Notes: generated by a model from the letters alone, not told the origin. A stretch of DNA of 33,437 nucleotides from Acidimicrobiales bacterium (GCA_035316325.1 DATHJB010000223.1:1-33437); one strand, 5' to 3'. Shown: positions 15,676-28,290, numbered from the stretch's first letter. Numbers and translations: made by a program.

Positions 15676-16773
15676 ATGGACGAGATCACCCGGTTGGCGA
15701 GACCCGACATCGCCGCCCTCCAGCCCTACAGCTCGGCCCGCACCGAGGGCGAGCAGCGCATGCAGGTGTTCCTCGACGCCAACGAGAACCCGTTCGCGCC
15801 GTACCCCGCCGACGCCGCCAGCGAGGGCCTCAACCGCTACCCCGAGCCGCAGCCCGGGCACCTGCTCGACCGGTTCGCGGCGCACTACGACGTCGCGCGG
15901 GAGCAGCTGCTGTTCACCCGGGGCGCCGACGAGGCGATCGACCTGCTGGTGCGGGCGTTCTGCCGGGCCGAGCACGACGCGATCCTCGTCAACACGCCGG
16001 CGTTCGCCATGTACGCGATGGCGGCGGAGATCCAGGGCGCCGCGGTGGTGGCGGTGCCGCTGGTGAGGACCGACGCCGGCCGGTTCGACCTCGACGTGGA
16101 TGCGATCCTCGCTGCGGCGGGGTCCCGGCCGGGCGTGAAGTTGGTCTTCGTCTGCACGCCCAACAACCCGACCTCGGGGCTGGCGCGCCGGGAGGACGTG
16201 CTGGGCCTGTGCGACCGGCTCCTCGGCTCGGCCCTGGTCGTGGCCGACGAGACCTACGTCGACTTCTCCGGTCAGCCGTCGCTGGCCCGGGAGCTGGGCG
16301 CGCACCCCAACCTGGTCGTGCTGCGGACGCTGTCGAAGGAGTACAGCCTGGCGGGCGAGCGCTGCGGCGTCACGATCGCCCACCCGACGACGGTCGGGCT
16401 GCTCGGCCGCATCCTGGCGCCCTATCCGCTCACGCAGACCGCCATCCGGGCCGTGGCCGCGGCGATGTCACCGGAGGGCGTCGCCCGGGCCCGGGCCAAC
16501 ATCGACCTGCTCCTGCGGGAGCGGGCGGGCGTCGAAGTGGCGCTGGCGACGTCGCCGGGCGCCACCCGGATCCACCCCAGCGACGCCAACTTCCTGCTCG
16601 TCGAGACGCCCGATCCCCGGCTGCTCGTCCGGACTATGGAGGCGGCCGGCATCAAGGTCCGCGACCGCAGCACCGTCGCCGGCATCGAGGGTTGCGTCCG
16701 CATCTCGATCGGCACGCCGGAACAGAACCAGCGGATGCTCGAGGCCTTCGAGAAGTACGCGTCCTCGCTCTGA
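15676..16773 (+). CDS. Histidinol-phosphate aminotransferase-like PLP enzyme
   Basis: This 365-residue class I/II aminotransferase of the HisC type would interconvert imidazole-acetol phosphate and histidinol phosphate, or act on another amino acid. Seen are the N-terminal LARPDIAALQPYSSAR, the substrate motif DANENPFAPYP, the PLP-binding CTPNNPTSG and VVADETYVDF, the Schiff-base Lys221 in TLSKEYSLAGERCG, and the C-terminal CVRISIGTPEQNQRMLEAF. The ATG at 15676 fits the family N-terminus but lacks a ribosome binding site; an ATG at 15631 in the same frame is possible. A TACATC word 8 bases before 15676 may be the -10 box of a leaderless transcript. No other his gene is nearby and it shares its upstream region with the sugar operon, so a role in histidine synthesis is not certain. 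Confidence 0.88.
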   Translation: MDEITRLARPDIAALQPYSSARTEGEQRMQVFLDANENPFAPYPADAASEGLNRYPEPQPGHLLDRFAAHYDVAREQLLFTRGADEAIDLLVRAFCRAEHDAILVNTPAFAMYAMAAEIQGAAVVAVPLVRTDAGRFDLDVDAILAAAGSRPGVKLVFVCTPNNPTSGLARREDVLGLCDRLLGSALVVADETYVDFSGQPSLARELGAHPNLVVLRTLSKEYSLAGERCGVTIAHPTTVGLLGRILAPYPLTQTAIRAVAAAMSPEGVARARANIDLLLRERAGVEVALATSPGATRIHPSDANFLLVETPDPRLLVRTMEAAGIKVRDRSTVAGIEGCVRISIGTPEQNQRMLEAFEKYASSL

Positions 16774-16798
16774 GGAGGCGGAGCTGTCCGCGCACGTC

Positions 16799-17311
16799 CT
16801 AGGAGGGGTCGCGCAGGAGGGCGTAGATCGCGCTGTCGCGCCACCGTCCGCCCCGGAAGAACACCCCACGCATCACGCCCTCGCGCTCGAAGCCCGCCTT
16901 CTCGAGGGCCCGCTGCTCGGCGTGGTTCGTCACCTCGGTGAAGGCCTCCAGCCGGTGCGCCGGCGTGTTGGCGAACAGGTACTCGACCAGCAGGCGCTGC
17001 GCCTCGGTGCCCACACCCTGGCCGCGGTGCTCGGGCAGCAGCATGATCCCCATCTCGAACACGAGCGCCTTGCCGTTGCCCAGCGTGCGGTCCTTCCAGC
17101 TGACGACCCCGGCGAAGGTGCCGTCGGCGCGGGCGACCACGAGCTCCGACTGCTCGGTGCCGAGCCAGCCGTCCTCCTCCCAGCGCTTCCGCCACGCCTT
17201 CGGGTCCTTGAAACCGACCCACTCGAACTCGCTGCCCGCCTCCGGATCCAGGGAGAAGCGGGCGAGGGCGTCGAGGTCGCCCTCCTGGACCGGCCGCAGA
17301 TGCACATCCAT
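16799..17311 (-). CDS. GNAT-family N-acetyltransferase (RimJ/RimL-like)
   Basis: This 170-residue acetyltransferase belongs to the GNAT superfamily, which moves an acetyl group from acetyl-CoA to an amine. The acetyl-CoA-binding motif A is MGIMLLPEHRGQGVGTEAQRL, with the R/Q-x-x-G-x-G/A core RGQGVG. The later EVTNHAEQRALEKAGFEREGVMRG block is typical of the RimJ/RimL and small-molecule branch. It starts at ATG 17311 and is 13 bases downstream of the membrane protein gene, so probably the last gene of the yjbQ-membrane protein-GNAT run. Its substrate cannot be inferred. It converges with the aminotransferase gene across 25 bases in which no good terminator is seen. Confidence 0.9.
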   Translation of the reverse strand: MDVHLRPVQEGDLDALARFSLDPEAGSEFEWVGFKDPKAWRKRWEEDGWLGTEQSELVVARADGTFAGVVSWKDRTLGNGKALVFEMGIMLLPEHRGQGVGTEAQRLLVEYLFANTPAHRLEAFTEVTNHAEQRALEKAGFEREGVMRGVFFRGGRWRDSAIYALLRDPS

Positions 17312-17324
17312 GGGTGGGCCGAGC

Positions 17325-17723
17325 CTACGAGGTGGCGGCGGGGGCGGGATGGGTGAGGAGCCAGACGGCGAGGGCGAGGCAGGTGATGCCGGCCAGGCTG
17401 TCGGTGGCGATGTTGAAGTGCTGGAAGACGTCGAACTCCGACAGCGCCCCGGACGTGTAGTGCAGCGGGCCGATCAGGCCGGACACCGAGTAGACCGCCA
17501 GACAGACGGCCGCCAGCTGCCGCCGCCCCCGGTCGTACAGGAGCCACGACGCCACACCGAAGGCGGTGAACACCACCCAGGCCTGCCAGATCGACGGCCG
17601 GGTGACCGTGTCGGGCATGTCGTTGGGGTACTCGTCGAAGCGCACGTAGTTGTCGGTGTAGTGCACCACCGACACGACGAACGCGGCGAGCACGACCGTG
17701 CGGAACACGCCCCTCTCCGACAT
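17325..17723 (-). CDS. Small four-helix membrane protein of unknown function
   Basis: This 132-residue protein has four predicted transmembrane helices: TVVLAAFVVSVVHYTDNYV near residues 9-27, IWQAWVVFTAFGVASWLLY near 45-63, LAAVCLAVYSVSGLIGPLHY near 70-89, and the C-terminal LAGITCLALAVWLLT. Polar residues sit inside or beside the helices (HYTDNYVRFDEYP, GPLHY and FDVFQHFNIATD), including three histidines that could bind a metal, haem or a proton. I cannot name the family. It lies 22 bases after the YjbQ gene and 13 before the acetyltransferase gene, all on the minus strand, so an operon is likely. Confidence 0.8.
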   Translation of the reverse strand: MSERGVFRTVVLAAFVVSVVHYTDNYVRFDEYPNDMPDTVTRPSIWQAWVVFTAFGVASWLLYDRGRRQLAAVCLAVYSVSGLIGPLHYTSGALSEFDVFQHFNIATDSLAGITCLALAVWLLTHPAPAATS

Positions 17724-17745
17724 CGGCCCGACCGTAACCGGGTGG

Positions 17746-18150
17746 TCAGCCGGGAAGGAAGCTCAGGCGGACCTCCCGGTCGGGGTTGTCGACGTTGGTG
17801 TCGACCAGCACGACCGACTGCCAGGTGCCGAGCGCGGGGCGGCCGCCGAGGACGGGGACGACCACGCTCGGGGCGATGAACGCCGGCAGCACGTGGTCGG
17901 CGCCGTGACCCGGTGCGCCATGGCGGTGCTGCCAGCGGCCGTCCCGGGGCAGCAGGTCGTCGAGCAGCGACAGGAGGTCGTCGTCGCTCCCCGACCCGGT
18001 CTCGATCACGGCGACGCCGGCGGTGGCGTGCGGCACGAACACCGACAGCAGCCCGTCGCCCCGACCCCGGCAGAAGTCGGCGGCCGGGCCGGTGATGTCG
18101 ACCACGTTGGGCCGCGTGCCGGTGCGGATCGTGAGCACGGTGGTCTCCAT
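17746..18150 (-). CDS. yjbQ: YjbQ/UPF0047 family protein
   Basis: This 134-residue protein of the YjbQ family (also called secondary thiamine-phosphate synthase family) is a small trimeric beta-rich fold whose E. coli member has weak thiamine-phosphate synthase activity; the true role is unsettled. Conserved blocks are SVFVPHATAGVAVIE, GHGADHVLPAFIAPSVVVPV and ALGTWQSVVLVD, near the usual positions. The ATG at 18150 gives METTVLTIRTG, which fits the family N-terminus. There is no ribosome binding site, but a TACCGT hexamer ends 7 bases before the ATG, as in leaderless actinobacterial genes. It is divergent from the DUF167 gene only 25 bases away and leads the run to the membrane protein and acetyltransferase. 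Confidence 0.9.
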   Translation of the reverse strand: METTVLTIRTGTRPNVVDITGPAADFCRGRGDGLLSVFVPHATAGVAVIETGSGSDDDLLSLLDDLLPRDGRWQHRHGAPGHGADHVLPAFIAPSVVVPVLGGRPALGTWQSVVLVDTNVDNPDREVRLSFLPG

Positions 18151-18157
18151 GGCGGCG

Positions 18158-18167
18158 ACGGTACTGT
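18158..18167. promoter_or_regulatory. Back-to-back -10 boxes for divergent leaderless genes
   Basis: The ten bases ACGGTACTGT contain TACTGT on the plus strand (18162-18167), 8 bases before the GTG at 18176, and TACCGT on the minus strand (18163-18158), 7 bases before the ATG at 18150. They share the central TA. Both spacings suit leaderless transcripts. No clear -35 box is seen on either side. Inferred from pattern only. Confidence 0.45.
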
Positions 18168-18175
18168 CGGCGACC

Positions 18176-18463
18176 GTGCTCGACGTCGACCGCGACGGCA
18201 ACGTGATGCTGACCGTGCACGTGCAGCCCGGCGCCCGCCGCAGCGAGATCGTCGGCCCGCACGGCGACGCCCTGAAGGTGCGGGTCACGGCGCCACCCGT
18301 CGACGGGAAGGCCAACGCCGCGGTGGTGGAGCTCCTGGCCGAGATCCTCGATGCCCCGGTCGAGCTGGTCGCCGGCGCCTCCAGCCGCCGCAAGCGGCTG
18401 CGCATCACCGGCCTCGACCGGGACGCCGTCCAACAGTGCCTGGACGCGGCGGTGGCCGGCTGA
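18176..18463 (+). CDS. yggU: DUF167/YggU family protein
   Basis: This small protein of 95 residues belongs to the DUF167 family; its biochemical role is not known. The family signature is clear: LTVHVQPGARRSEIVGPHGDALKVRVTAPPVDGKANAAVVELLAEIL, then SSRRKRLRITGL. I take GTG 18176 as the start because it gives the same N-terminal length as E. coli YggU and lies 8 bases after a TACTGT box. An ATG at 18149 in the same frame would overlap the divergent yjbQ start codon (the CATG reads on both strands). Its stop codon is inside the left arm of a strong hairpin shared with the convergent rpoC. Confidence 0.85.
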   Translation: MLDVDRDGNVMLTVHVQPGARRSEIVGPHGDALKVRVTAPPVDGKANAAVVELLAEILDAPVELVAGASSRRKRLRITGLDRDAVQQCLDAAVAG

Positions 18464-18484
18464 GGTCACCCTCAGCCGGCCACC
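18451..18484. terminator. Perfect 15-bp hairpin between yggU and rpoC
   Basis: GGTGGCCGGCTGAGG (18451-18465) pairs perfectly with CCTCAGCCGGCCACC (18470-18484) around a four-base loop. It begins in the last codons of yggU and ends 12 bases before the rpoC stop on the other strand. Its position between convergent genes fits a bidirectional terminator for yggU and the rpoBC operon. No U-run follows on either strand, as is common in high-GC actinobacteria. Confidence 0.75.
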
Positions 18485-18496
18485 GTCAAAGGTTGA

Positions 18497-22516
<4,020 letters not shown>

Positions 22517-22573
22517 CGAAGTGCTCCATTGCCGTGCTCGTGCTGATGTCGTGGAGTTGGGTGCGGGTGGTCA

Positions 22574-25500
22574 CTAGAAGCTGCTCGTCCGCTCGCGGCG
22601 GCGCTCGTCGTCTTCGTCGGTGCCCCGTTCCGGACGGCTGAGGTCGATGCCGAGCTCCTCGGCGGCGCGGAAGACGTCCTCGTCGAGCTCGCGCATCTCG
22701 ATCTCTTCGCCGGTCTGCGCCAACACCTCGACGTTGAGGCAGAGGGCCTGCATCTCCTTGATGAGAACCTTGAAGCTCTCGGGGATCCCCGGCTCGGGGA
22801 TGTTCTCGCCCTTGACGATGGCCTCGTACACCTTCACGCGGCCGAGGACGTCGTCGGACTTGATCGTCAGCAGCTCCTGCAAGCAGTAAGCGGAGCCGTA
22901 GGCCTCGAGGGCCCACACCTCCATCTCACCGAATCGCTGACCACCGAACTGGGCCTTCCCGCCCAGCGGCTGCTGCGTGATCATCGAGTACGGGCCGGTC
23001 GACCGGGCGTGGATCTTGTCGTCCACGAGGTGGGCCAGCTTCAGGATGTACATGAACCCGACCGTGACCTGCTGGTCGTAGGCCTCGCCGGTGCGGCCGT
23101 TGTAGAGCTGCACCTTGCCGTTGGGCCCGATCAGACGCTCGCCGTCGGGCGACTCGGGCCGCAGGTTGTGGAAGATCGTCTGGATCGTCGGGTGCTTGCC
23201 GGCCTGCTCGACCTCGTCCCAGTGGGCACCGTCGAACACCGGTGTGGCGATGAGCGTCGACGGCGGCGTGGTCGGGCGGGTCTTGGACTCGGTGCCGCGG
23301 ATGGGCTCGTCGCCCACCGTGGTGCCGTTGACCTGCCAGCCCCAGCGGGCCGCGTAGCCGAGGTGGGCCTCGAGCACCTGTCCCACGTTCATGCGGGACG
23401 GGACGCCGAGCGGGTTGAGGATGATGTCGACGGGCGTGCCGTCGGACAGGTGCGGCATGTCCTCCAGCGGCAGGATCTTCGAGATGACGCCCTTGTTGCC
23501 GTGGCGCCCGGCCAGCTTGTCGCCGACCGAGATCTTGCGCTTCTGGGCGACGTAGACCCGCACCAGCTGGTTGACGCCGGGGGGCAGCTCGTGGCTCTCG
23601 TCCCGGCTGAACACCTTGACGTCGATGACCTTGCCGGACTCGCCGTGCGGCACCTTCAGCGAGGTGTCGCGCACCTCGCGGGCCTTCTCACCGAAGATCG
23701 CCCGGAGCAGCCGCTCCTCGGGGGTGAGCTCGGTCTCGCCCTTGGGTGTGACCTTGCCGACCAGCACGTCGCCGGCGCCGACCTCGGCACCGATGCGGAT
23801 GATGCCCCGCTCGTCGAGGTCCTTCAGGATCTCCTCGGAGAGGTTGGGGATGTCGCGCGTGATCTCCTCGGGCCCGAGCTTGGTGTCGCGGGCGTCGATC
23901 TCGTGCTCGTGGATGTGGATCGAGGTGAGCACGTCGTCGCGCACGAGGCGCTCCGACAGGATGATCGCGTCCTCGAAGTTGTAGCCCTCCCACGGCATGA
24001 AGGCCACGAGCAGGTTCTTGCCGAGCGCCAGCTCGCCACCGTCGGTGGAGGGCCCGTCGGCGAGCACGTCGTCCTTGCGGAACCTGTCGCCCTCGGCCAC
24101 GCGGGGCTTCTGGTTGATGCAGGTGTCCTGGTTGGAGCGCTCGAACTTGAGGAGCTTGTAGACCTTGCGACCCGAGCGGGCGTAGTCGACCGCCAGGATG
24201 TCGCCGCTCACCTCGGTGGCGACGCCGTCGTCCTCGGCCACGATCATGTCGGCGGCGTCGCGGGCCGCACGGGCCTCGACGCCGGTGCCGATGTACGGAG
24301 CCTCGGCCCGCACGAGCGGGACGGCCTGCTTCTGCATGTTGGCGCCCATGAGCGCACGGTTGGCGTCGTCGTGCTCGAGGAACGGGATGAGCGAGGTGGC
24401 CACCGAGACGATCTGCTTCGGCGAGACGTCCATGAGCTGGACCTCGATCGGCGGCACCGCGGAGATGTCCGTGGTGGCGGCGAAGTAGGTCTCCCGCTCG
24501 AGCTGGGCCCGGAGGTTCTCCAGCGTGGCCGCCTGCGGCGACCGGCGGACCAGCACGCGCTCGTTGCGGAACACGTGGTTCTTGTCGAGCGGCTCGTTGG
24601 CCTGGGCGACGACGTAGTCCTCTTCCTCGTCCGCCGTGAGCCACACGATGTCGTCGGTGACTTGACCCTGGTTGACCTTGCGGTACGGCGACTCGATGAA
24701 GCCGAAGTCGTTCACCCGGGCGTACGTGGACAAGGCGCCGATCAGGCCGATGTTCGGGCCCTCCGGCGTCTCGATCGGGCACATGCGGCCGTAGTGGCTG
24801 AAGTGCACGTCTCGCACTTCGAAGCCGGCCCGCTCCCGGGACAGGCCGCCCGGGCCCAGCGCCGACAGCCGCCGCCGGTGGGTCAGGCCCGACAGCGGGT
24901 TGACCTGGTCCATGAACTGGGAGAGCTGGCTGGTGCCGAAGAACTCCTTGATGGCCGCGACCACCGGGCGGATGTTGATCAGCGTCTGCGGCGTGATGGC
25001 CTCGACGTCCTGCGTCGTCATGCGCTCACGGACCACCCGCTCCATGCGGGAGAGGCCGATGCGCACCTGGTTCTGGATCAGCTCGCCCACCGACCGGATG
25101 CGGCGGTTGGCGAAGTGGTCCTGGTCGTCGAGGCGGTAGCCCGGCTCGGCGTTGACCAGGTGGAGCAGGTAGGTGAGGGTGGCGAGCACCTCGCACCGGC
25201 TGAGCACCGACTGGCCCGGCTCGGGGCGGTCGAGCAGGCCGCGCTCCTCGAGCATCGGGAACATGGCCGCCAGCTTCTGGACCTCGGGCCCGAGCTTGCG
25301 GTCGAGCTTGTAGCGCCCGACCCGGGAGAGGTCGTAGCGACGGGGCTCGAAGAAGGCGTTCTTGAAGTACACCCGGGCCGACTCGACCGAGGGCGGCTCG
25401 CCGGGGCGGGCCCGCTTGTAGATCTCGACCAGCGCCTCGTCCTGCGTGGGGGCGAGGTCACGGTCCTTCTCCCACTGCCCCTCCAGGAAGGGGAACTCGC

Positions 25501-26167
25501 GGACGAAGGCCTCGAGGAAGCCGGGGGCGTTCTCGTCGTCGTAGCCGAGGGCGCGGAGCAGGATGAAGAGGCTCAGGCGGCGCTTGCGGGCGACGCGGGT
25601 GCCGGCGGTGACGTCCTTGCCGGGCTTCTGCTCGACGTCGAACTCGATCCACTCGCCGCGGTAGGGGTGGATGGTGCCCTTGACGAGCTGGTGCTTGGCC
25701 AGGTTGCGGAGGCGGTAGCGCTCGCCGGGCTCGAAGATGACGCCGGGGGACCGGACGAGCTGCGACACGACGACGCGCTCGGTGCCGTTGATCACGAACG
25801 TGCCCTTGTCGGTCATCATGGGGAAGTCACCCATGAAGACCGTCTGCTCCTTGATCTCGCCGGTCGCGGCGTTGATGAAGCGGGCACGCACGAAGATGGG
25901 CGCGGAGAAGGTCATGTCCTTCTCCTTGCACTCCTCGACCGAGAACTTGGGGGGCGGCCGCAGGTCCTCGTCGTTGGGGTCGAACTCCAGCTCGAGCTGG
26001 AGGGTCTCCGTGAAGTCACGGATGGGTGAGATGTCGGAGAAGGTTTCCTTCAGGCCGTCTTCGACGAACCATCGGAAAGACTCGCGTTGGATCGCGACCA
26101 AGTCGGGTAGTGACAAGGCCTCATCGATGTTCGCGAACGAGTACCGATCCCGGGTGCGAGTGGGCAA
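22574..26167 (-). CDS. rpoB: DNA-directed RNA polymerase subunit beta (Val at rifampicin-cluster position 422)
   Basis: This is a 1197-residue beta subunit. It starts at TTG 26167 ([18 protein letters not shown]), with GAGGAG seven bases upstream; rpoB of M. tuberculosis also starts with TTG. Rifampicin cluster I is visible as [20 protein letters not shown] followed by [11 protein letters not shown]. The key Asp, His and Ser (E. coli 516, 526 and 531) are as in sensitive enzymes, but Asn518 is replaced by Val422 and Lys527 by Arg. The second cluster [14 protein letters not shown] is normal. The C-terminal blocks [21 protein letters not shown] and the beta'-contacting end are present. Unlike many bacteria, it is not adjacent to rplL: a plus-strand membrane protein gene lies between. 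It has its own promoter region. Confidence 0.99.
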   Translation of the reverse strand: MPTRTRDRYSFANIDEALSLPDLVAIQRESFRWFVEDGLKETFSDISPIRDFTETLQLELEFDPNDEDLRPPPKFSVEECKEKDMTFSAPIFVRARFINAATGEIKEQTVFMGDFPMMTDKGTFVINGTERVVVSQLVRSPGVIFEPGERYRLRNLAKHQLVKGTIHPYRGEWIEFDVEQKPGKDVTAGTRVARKRRLSLFILLRALGYDDENAPGFLEAFVREFPFLEGQWEKDRDLAPTQDEALVEIYKRARPGEPPSVESARVYFKNAFFEPRRYDLSRVGRYKLDRKLGPEVQKLAAMFPMLEERGLLDRPEPGQSVLSRCEVLATLTYLLHLVNAEPGYRLDDQDHFANRRIRSVGELIQNQVRIGLSRMERVVRERMTTQDVEAITPQTLINIRPVVAAIKEFFGTSQLSQFMDQVNPLSGLTHRRRLSALGPGGLSRERAGFEVRDVHFSHYGRMCPIETPEGPNIGLIGALSTYARVNDFGFIESPYRKVNQGQVTDDIVWLTADEEEDYVVAQANEPLDKNHVFRNERVLVRRSPQAATLENLRAQLERETYFAATTDISAVPPIEVQLMDVSPKQIVSVATSLIPFLEHDDANRALMGANMQKQAVPLVRAEAPYIGTGVEARAARDAADMIVAEDDGVATEVSGDILAVDYARSGRKVYKLLKFERSNQDTCINQKPRVAEGDRFRKDDVLADGPSTDGGELALGKNLLVAFMPWEGYNFEDAIILSERLVRDDVLTSIHIHEHEIDARDTKLGPEEITRDIPNLSEEILKDLDERGIIRIGAEVGAGDVLVGKVTPKGETELTPEERLLRAIFGEKAREVRDTSLKVPHGESGKVIDVKVFSRDESHELPPGVNQLVRVYVAQKRKISVGDKLAGRHGNKGVISKILPLEDMPHLSDGTPVDIILNPLGVPSRMNVGQVLEAHLGYAARWGWQVNGTTVGDEPIRGTESKTRPTTPPSTLIATPVFDGAHWDEVEQAGKHPTIQTIFHNLRPESPDGERLIGPNGKVQLYNGRTGEAYDQQVTVGFMYILKLAHLVDDKIHARSTGPYSMITQQPLGGKAQFGGQRFGEMEVWALEAYGSAYCLQELLTIKSDDVLGRVKVYEAIVKGENIPEPGIPESFKVLIKEMQALCLNVEVLAQTGEEIEMRELDEDVFRAAEELGIDLSRPERGTDEDDERRRERTSSF

Positions 26168-26293
26168 GGATTCACTCCTCGATCGAGCGTTCGAGCGGCA
26201 ACGACGACCTAGAGCACACAGGTCGGCGAGCCAGGGGAGACAGAGCCGCTGAACCCGACGAGGGCGCGCTGGAACCCCAACAAGAGATCAGCG

Positions 26294-26326
26294 CTACAAA
26301 CCCGGGAACGCACGGCAACACGCCAT
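26294..26326 (-). CDS. Possible ten-codon uORF in the rpoB leader (MACCRAFPGL)
   Basis: ATG 26326 opens a ten-residue frame, MACCRAFPGL, ending in TAG at 26294. A good ribosome binding site (GGTGAGGG at 26340-26333) sits six bases upstream. The frame lies about 78 bases after the predicted rpoB transcription start and 127 before the rpoB start codon. Tandem Cys codons recall cysteine-sensing leader peptides known in mycobacteria. It could equally be a chance frame; there is no homology evidence. Confidence 0.35.
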   Translation of the reverse strand: MACCRAFPGL

Positions 26327-26410
26327 GTTAAACCCTCACCCCACGTAAGGGCAACCCGCGTTTGGTCCGTCTCCACCTGGCCCGGCGGAAACGGTCTCAA
26401 ACTGTGAGGG

Positions 26411-26440
26411 AGGGTAAGCCCAGAGGCTCCCCGAGGTCAA
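26411..26440 (-). promoter_or_regulatory. Candidate rpoBC promoter
   Basis: On the minus strand TTGACC (26440-26435), an 18-base spacer and TACCCT (26416-26411) form a good vegetative promoter, giving a leader of about 235 bases before rpoB. A second, weaker pair, TTGCCC (26354-26349) and TTTAAC (26332-26327) with a 16-base spacer, lies nearer the gene. The 359-base stretch 26168-26526 holds these, the uORF, and an 11-bp inverted repeat (GTTGGGGTTCC at 26443-26453 and its complement at 26271-26281), and nothing else that I can support. Confidence 0.6.
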
Positions 26441-26526
26441 GGGTTGGGGTTCCCGTCACGAGAAGTTCAGCACGGAGCGCGTCCATCCACGTACGTCGGT
26501 GACCTATCGTCTTGACTCGTTCCGCC

Positions 26527-28290
26527 ATGACGCTGCTTCCCCCTGCCGCGCCCACCATGCTGACCGAGACCACCGAGACCGCTGCCCGCCATGTCGGGGC
26601 CTGGGCCTCGCGCGCCGTCGACGATCCCGCCGTCCAACGCCGCCGAGACCGTGTGCTCACGGCCGCCGTCGCGGCGGTCGCCATGGTCGTCTACCAGCGA
26701 TCCCTGCTGCCGGGCATCGGCTACAGCGGCGACGTGGTGAAGTGGCAGTACATGAGCGTCACCGGCGGGGTGCCGCACGCCACGGGCGAGCCGGTGTGGG
26801 TGGCGCTGATCCAGCTCTGGGGCACCATCGTCCCCTTCGGGACCGCGGCCTGGAAGACCAACCTGCTCTCCGCCACCCTCGGCGCCGCCGCGGTGACCGT
26901 GCTGTTCCGCCTGCTGCGCATCCTGGGGGTGCGACGCACGGTGGCGGCGGCCACCGCGATCACCTTCGCCGTCAGCCCCACGTTCTGGACCCAGGCGTCG
27001 ATCGCCGAGGTCTACACGCTGCACATCCTCTTCGCCGCCTCGGTCACGCTGTGCCTCGCCAAGTGGCGGATGGGCGCCGCCAACGGCTGGCTGATCGCGG
27101 GCATCGCCATTTACTCGCTGTCGTTCGGCCACCACCTGATGACGGTGCTCGCCATGCCGGGGATCGCCTGGCTCGTGTGGTCGGACCGGCGCCGGGCCCT
27201 CACCCTGCGCAACGCCCCCTGGGTGCTGCTGTTCGTGGCGCTGGCCGTGGGTCCGTACCTCTACCTGCTCTACATGTCCGACGTCGGCGGCTACGTCGAG
27301 GTGCCCCTGCGCGGCTTCGCCGACCTGTGGGACCTGGTGCGCGGCGGCGAGTTCAAGGACGAGATGTGGGGCTTCGGGGTCTTCGACCTCCTGCAGTACC
27401 GCCTGCCGCTCCTGGGCGAGATCGTCGGCGCCGAGTACCTCCTGCTGCAGGCGCCGATCGCCTACGGCATCTGGCGGGGGCTGCGCGCCGACAAGCCCCA
27501 CCGCGACGTCTCCATCCACCTCATGTCGCTGGGACTGCTGTCGGCGGTCTTCGCCACCAACTACAACGTGTTCGACGTGGAGGTGTTCTTCCTCCCGCTG
27601 CTGTTCGTGCTGGCGGTGTTCCTCGGGCTGGGGCTCGAGGGGATGATCCACTGGTCGCAGCAGCACTACCCCGGCCACGTGCGCATGGCCTGGGGCGCGG
27701 TGGCGGCGCTGGTCGCCATCCCGCTGATGACCGGCGTGGTCGACTACCGACGGGCCAGCCAGCGGGGCAACATCGAGGACGCCGCCCGGGTGGAGCGGAC
27801 GCTCGACGTGGCCGGCAGCGACGCCCTGATCCTCACCGACACGTACCAGGAGACCCAGTACGTCGACTACTACCTCCACGTCGACCGGCTGGCCGAGACC
27901 CGCAACCTCGCCACCGTCTACCGGCTGGGGGTGTCGGTGGAGGACGTCGAGCGCTACCTCTGGGGCTGCGAGGGACGCATCGCCCGGGCCGCGCAGCGCA
28001 TGGACGGCGTCCCGCGTCCCGCCCTCTTCACGGGCATCCCCGCCCAGGCGGAGGCACTGGAGGAGGCCGGGGTCGAGGTGGACGAGGTCGCCGACGACGT
28101 CTGGCGGGTCCCCTCCTCGCAGACCCCGGACCTGCCCGAGGGGACCGGGTCGGAGTCGGCGTCGGCGTCGGAGTCGTCGGGCGCGACGACCCGGGACGAG
28201 CGAGACGACCTGGAGAGCCTGTCCTGCACGGCGCTCCCGGACGCGGCCCGGCCCGGGCAGTCCTCCTCGGACGTCCCGGGCCGTGCCTGA
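26527..28290 (+). CDS. DUF2723 family membrane protein (putative glycosyltransferase)
   Basis: This 587-residue integral membrane protein has about ten hydrophobic segments in the first 410 residues and a soluble C-terminal domain. The first loop, GIGYSGDVVKWQYMSVTGGVPHATGEPVWVAL, corresponds to the DUF2723 signature (usually GDSGEF...GIPHPPGYPLY), where an acidic residue is thought to be catalytic in the GT-C superfamily of lipid-linked sugar transferases. FWTQASIAEVYTLH and FGHHLMTVLAMPG are further family blocks. The C-terminus contains ALILTDTYQETQYVDYY and ends in a Ser/Glu-rich low-complexity tail. I take ATG 26527; a TTG at 26512 in frame is possible. It is divergent from rpoB and convergent with rplL, an isolated gene inside the ribosomal/RNA polymerase cluster. 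Donor and acceptor are unknown. Confidence 0.85.
   Translation: MTLLPPAAPTMLTETTETAARHVGAWASRAVDDPAVQRRRDRVLTAAVAAVAMVVYQRSLLPGIGYSGDVVKWQYMSVTGGVPHATGEPVWVALIQLWGTIVPFGTAAWKTNLLSATLGAAAVTVLFRLLRILGVRRTVAAATAITFAVSPTFWTQASIAEVYTLHILFAASVTLCLAKWRMGAANGWLIAGIAIYSLSFGHHLMTVLAMPGIAWLVWSDRRRALTLRNAPWVLLFVALAVGPYLYLLYMSDVGGYVEVPLRGFADLWDLVRGGEFKDEMWGFGVFDLLQYRLPLLGEIVGAEYLLLQAPIAYGIWRGLRADKPHRDVSIHLMSLGLLSAVFATNYNVFDVEVFFLPLLFVLAVFLGLGLEGMIHWSQQHYPGHVRMAWGAVAALVAIPLMTGVVDYRRASQRGNIEDAARVERTLDVAGSDALILTDTYQETQYVDYYLHVDRLAETRNLATVYRLGVSVEDVERYLWGCEGRIARAAQRMDGVPRPALFTGIPAQAEALEEAGVEVDEVADDVWRVPSSQTPDLPEGTGSESASASESSGATTRDERDDLESLSCTALPDAARPGQSSSDVPGRA
28149..28178 (+). repeat. Imperfect tandem hexamers GTCGGV in the DUF2723 gene tail
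   Basis: Five hexamers of the form GTCGGA/GTCGGC (the last GTCGTC) run in tandem and encode the Ser/Glu/Ala-rich tail SESASASESS. Such a tract could change length by slippage in whole codon pairs, altering only the low-complexity tail. Confidence 0.6.

Noticed and set aside
18023..18148. N-terminal extension of the yggU frame upstream of 18149
   Set aside because: It lies antisense to the yjbQ coding region, has no family similarity, and the YggU fold begins after 18176.
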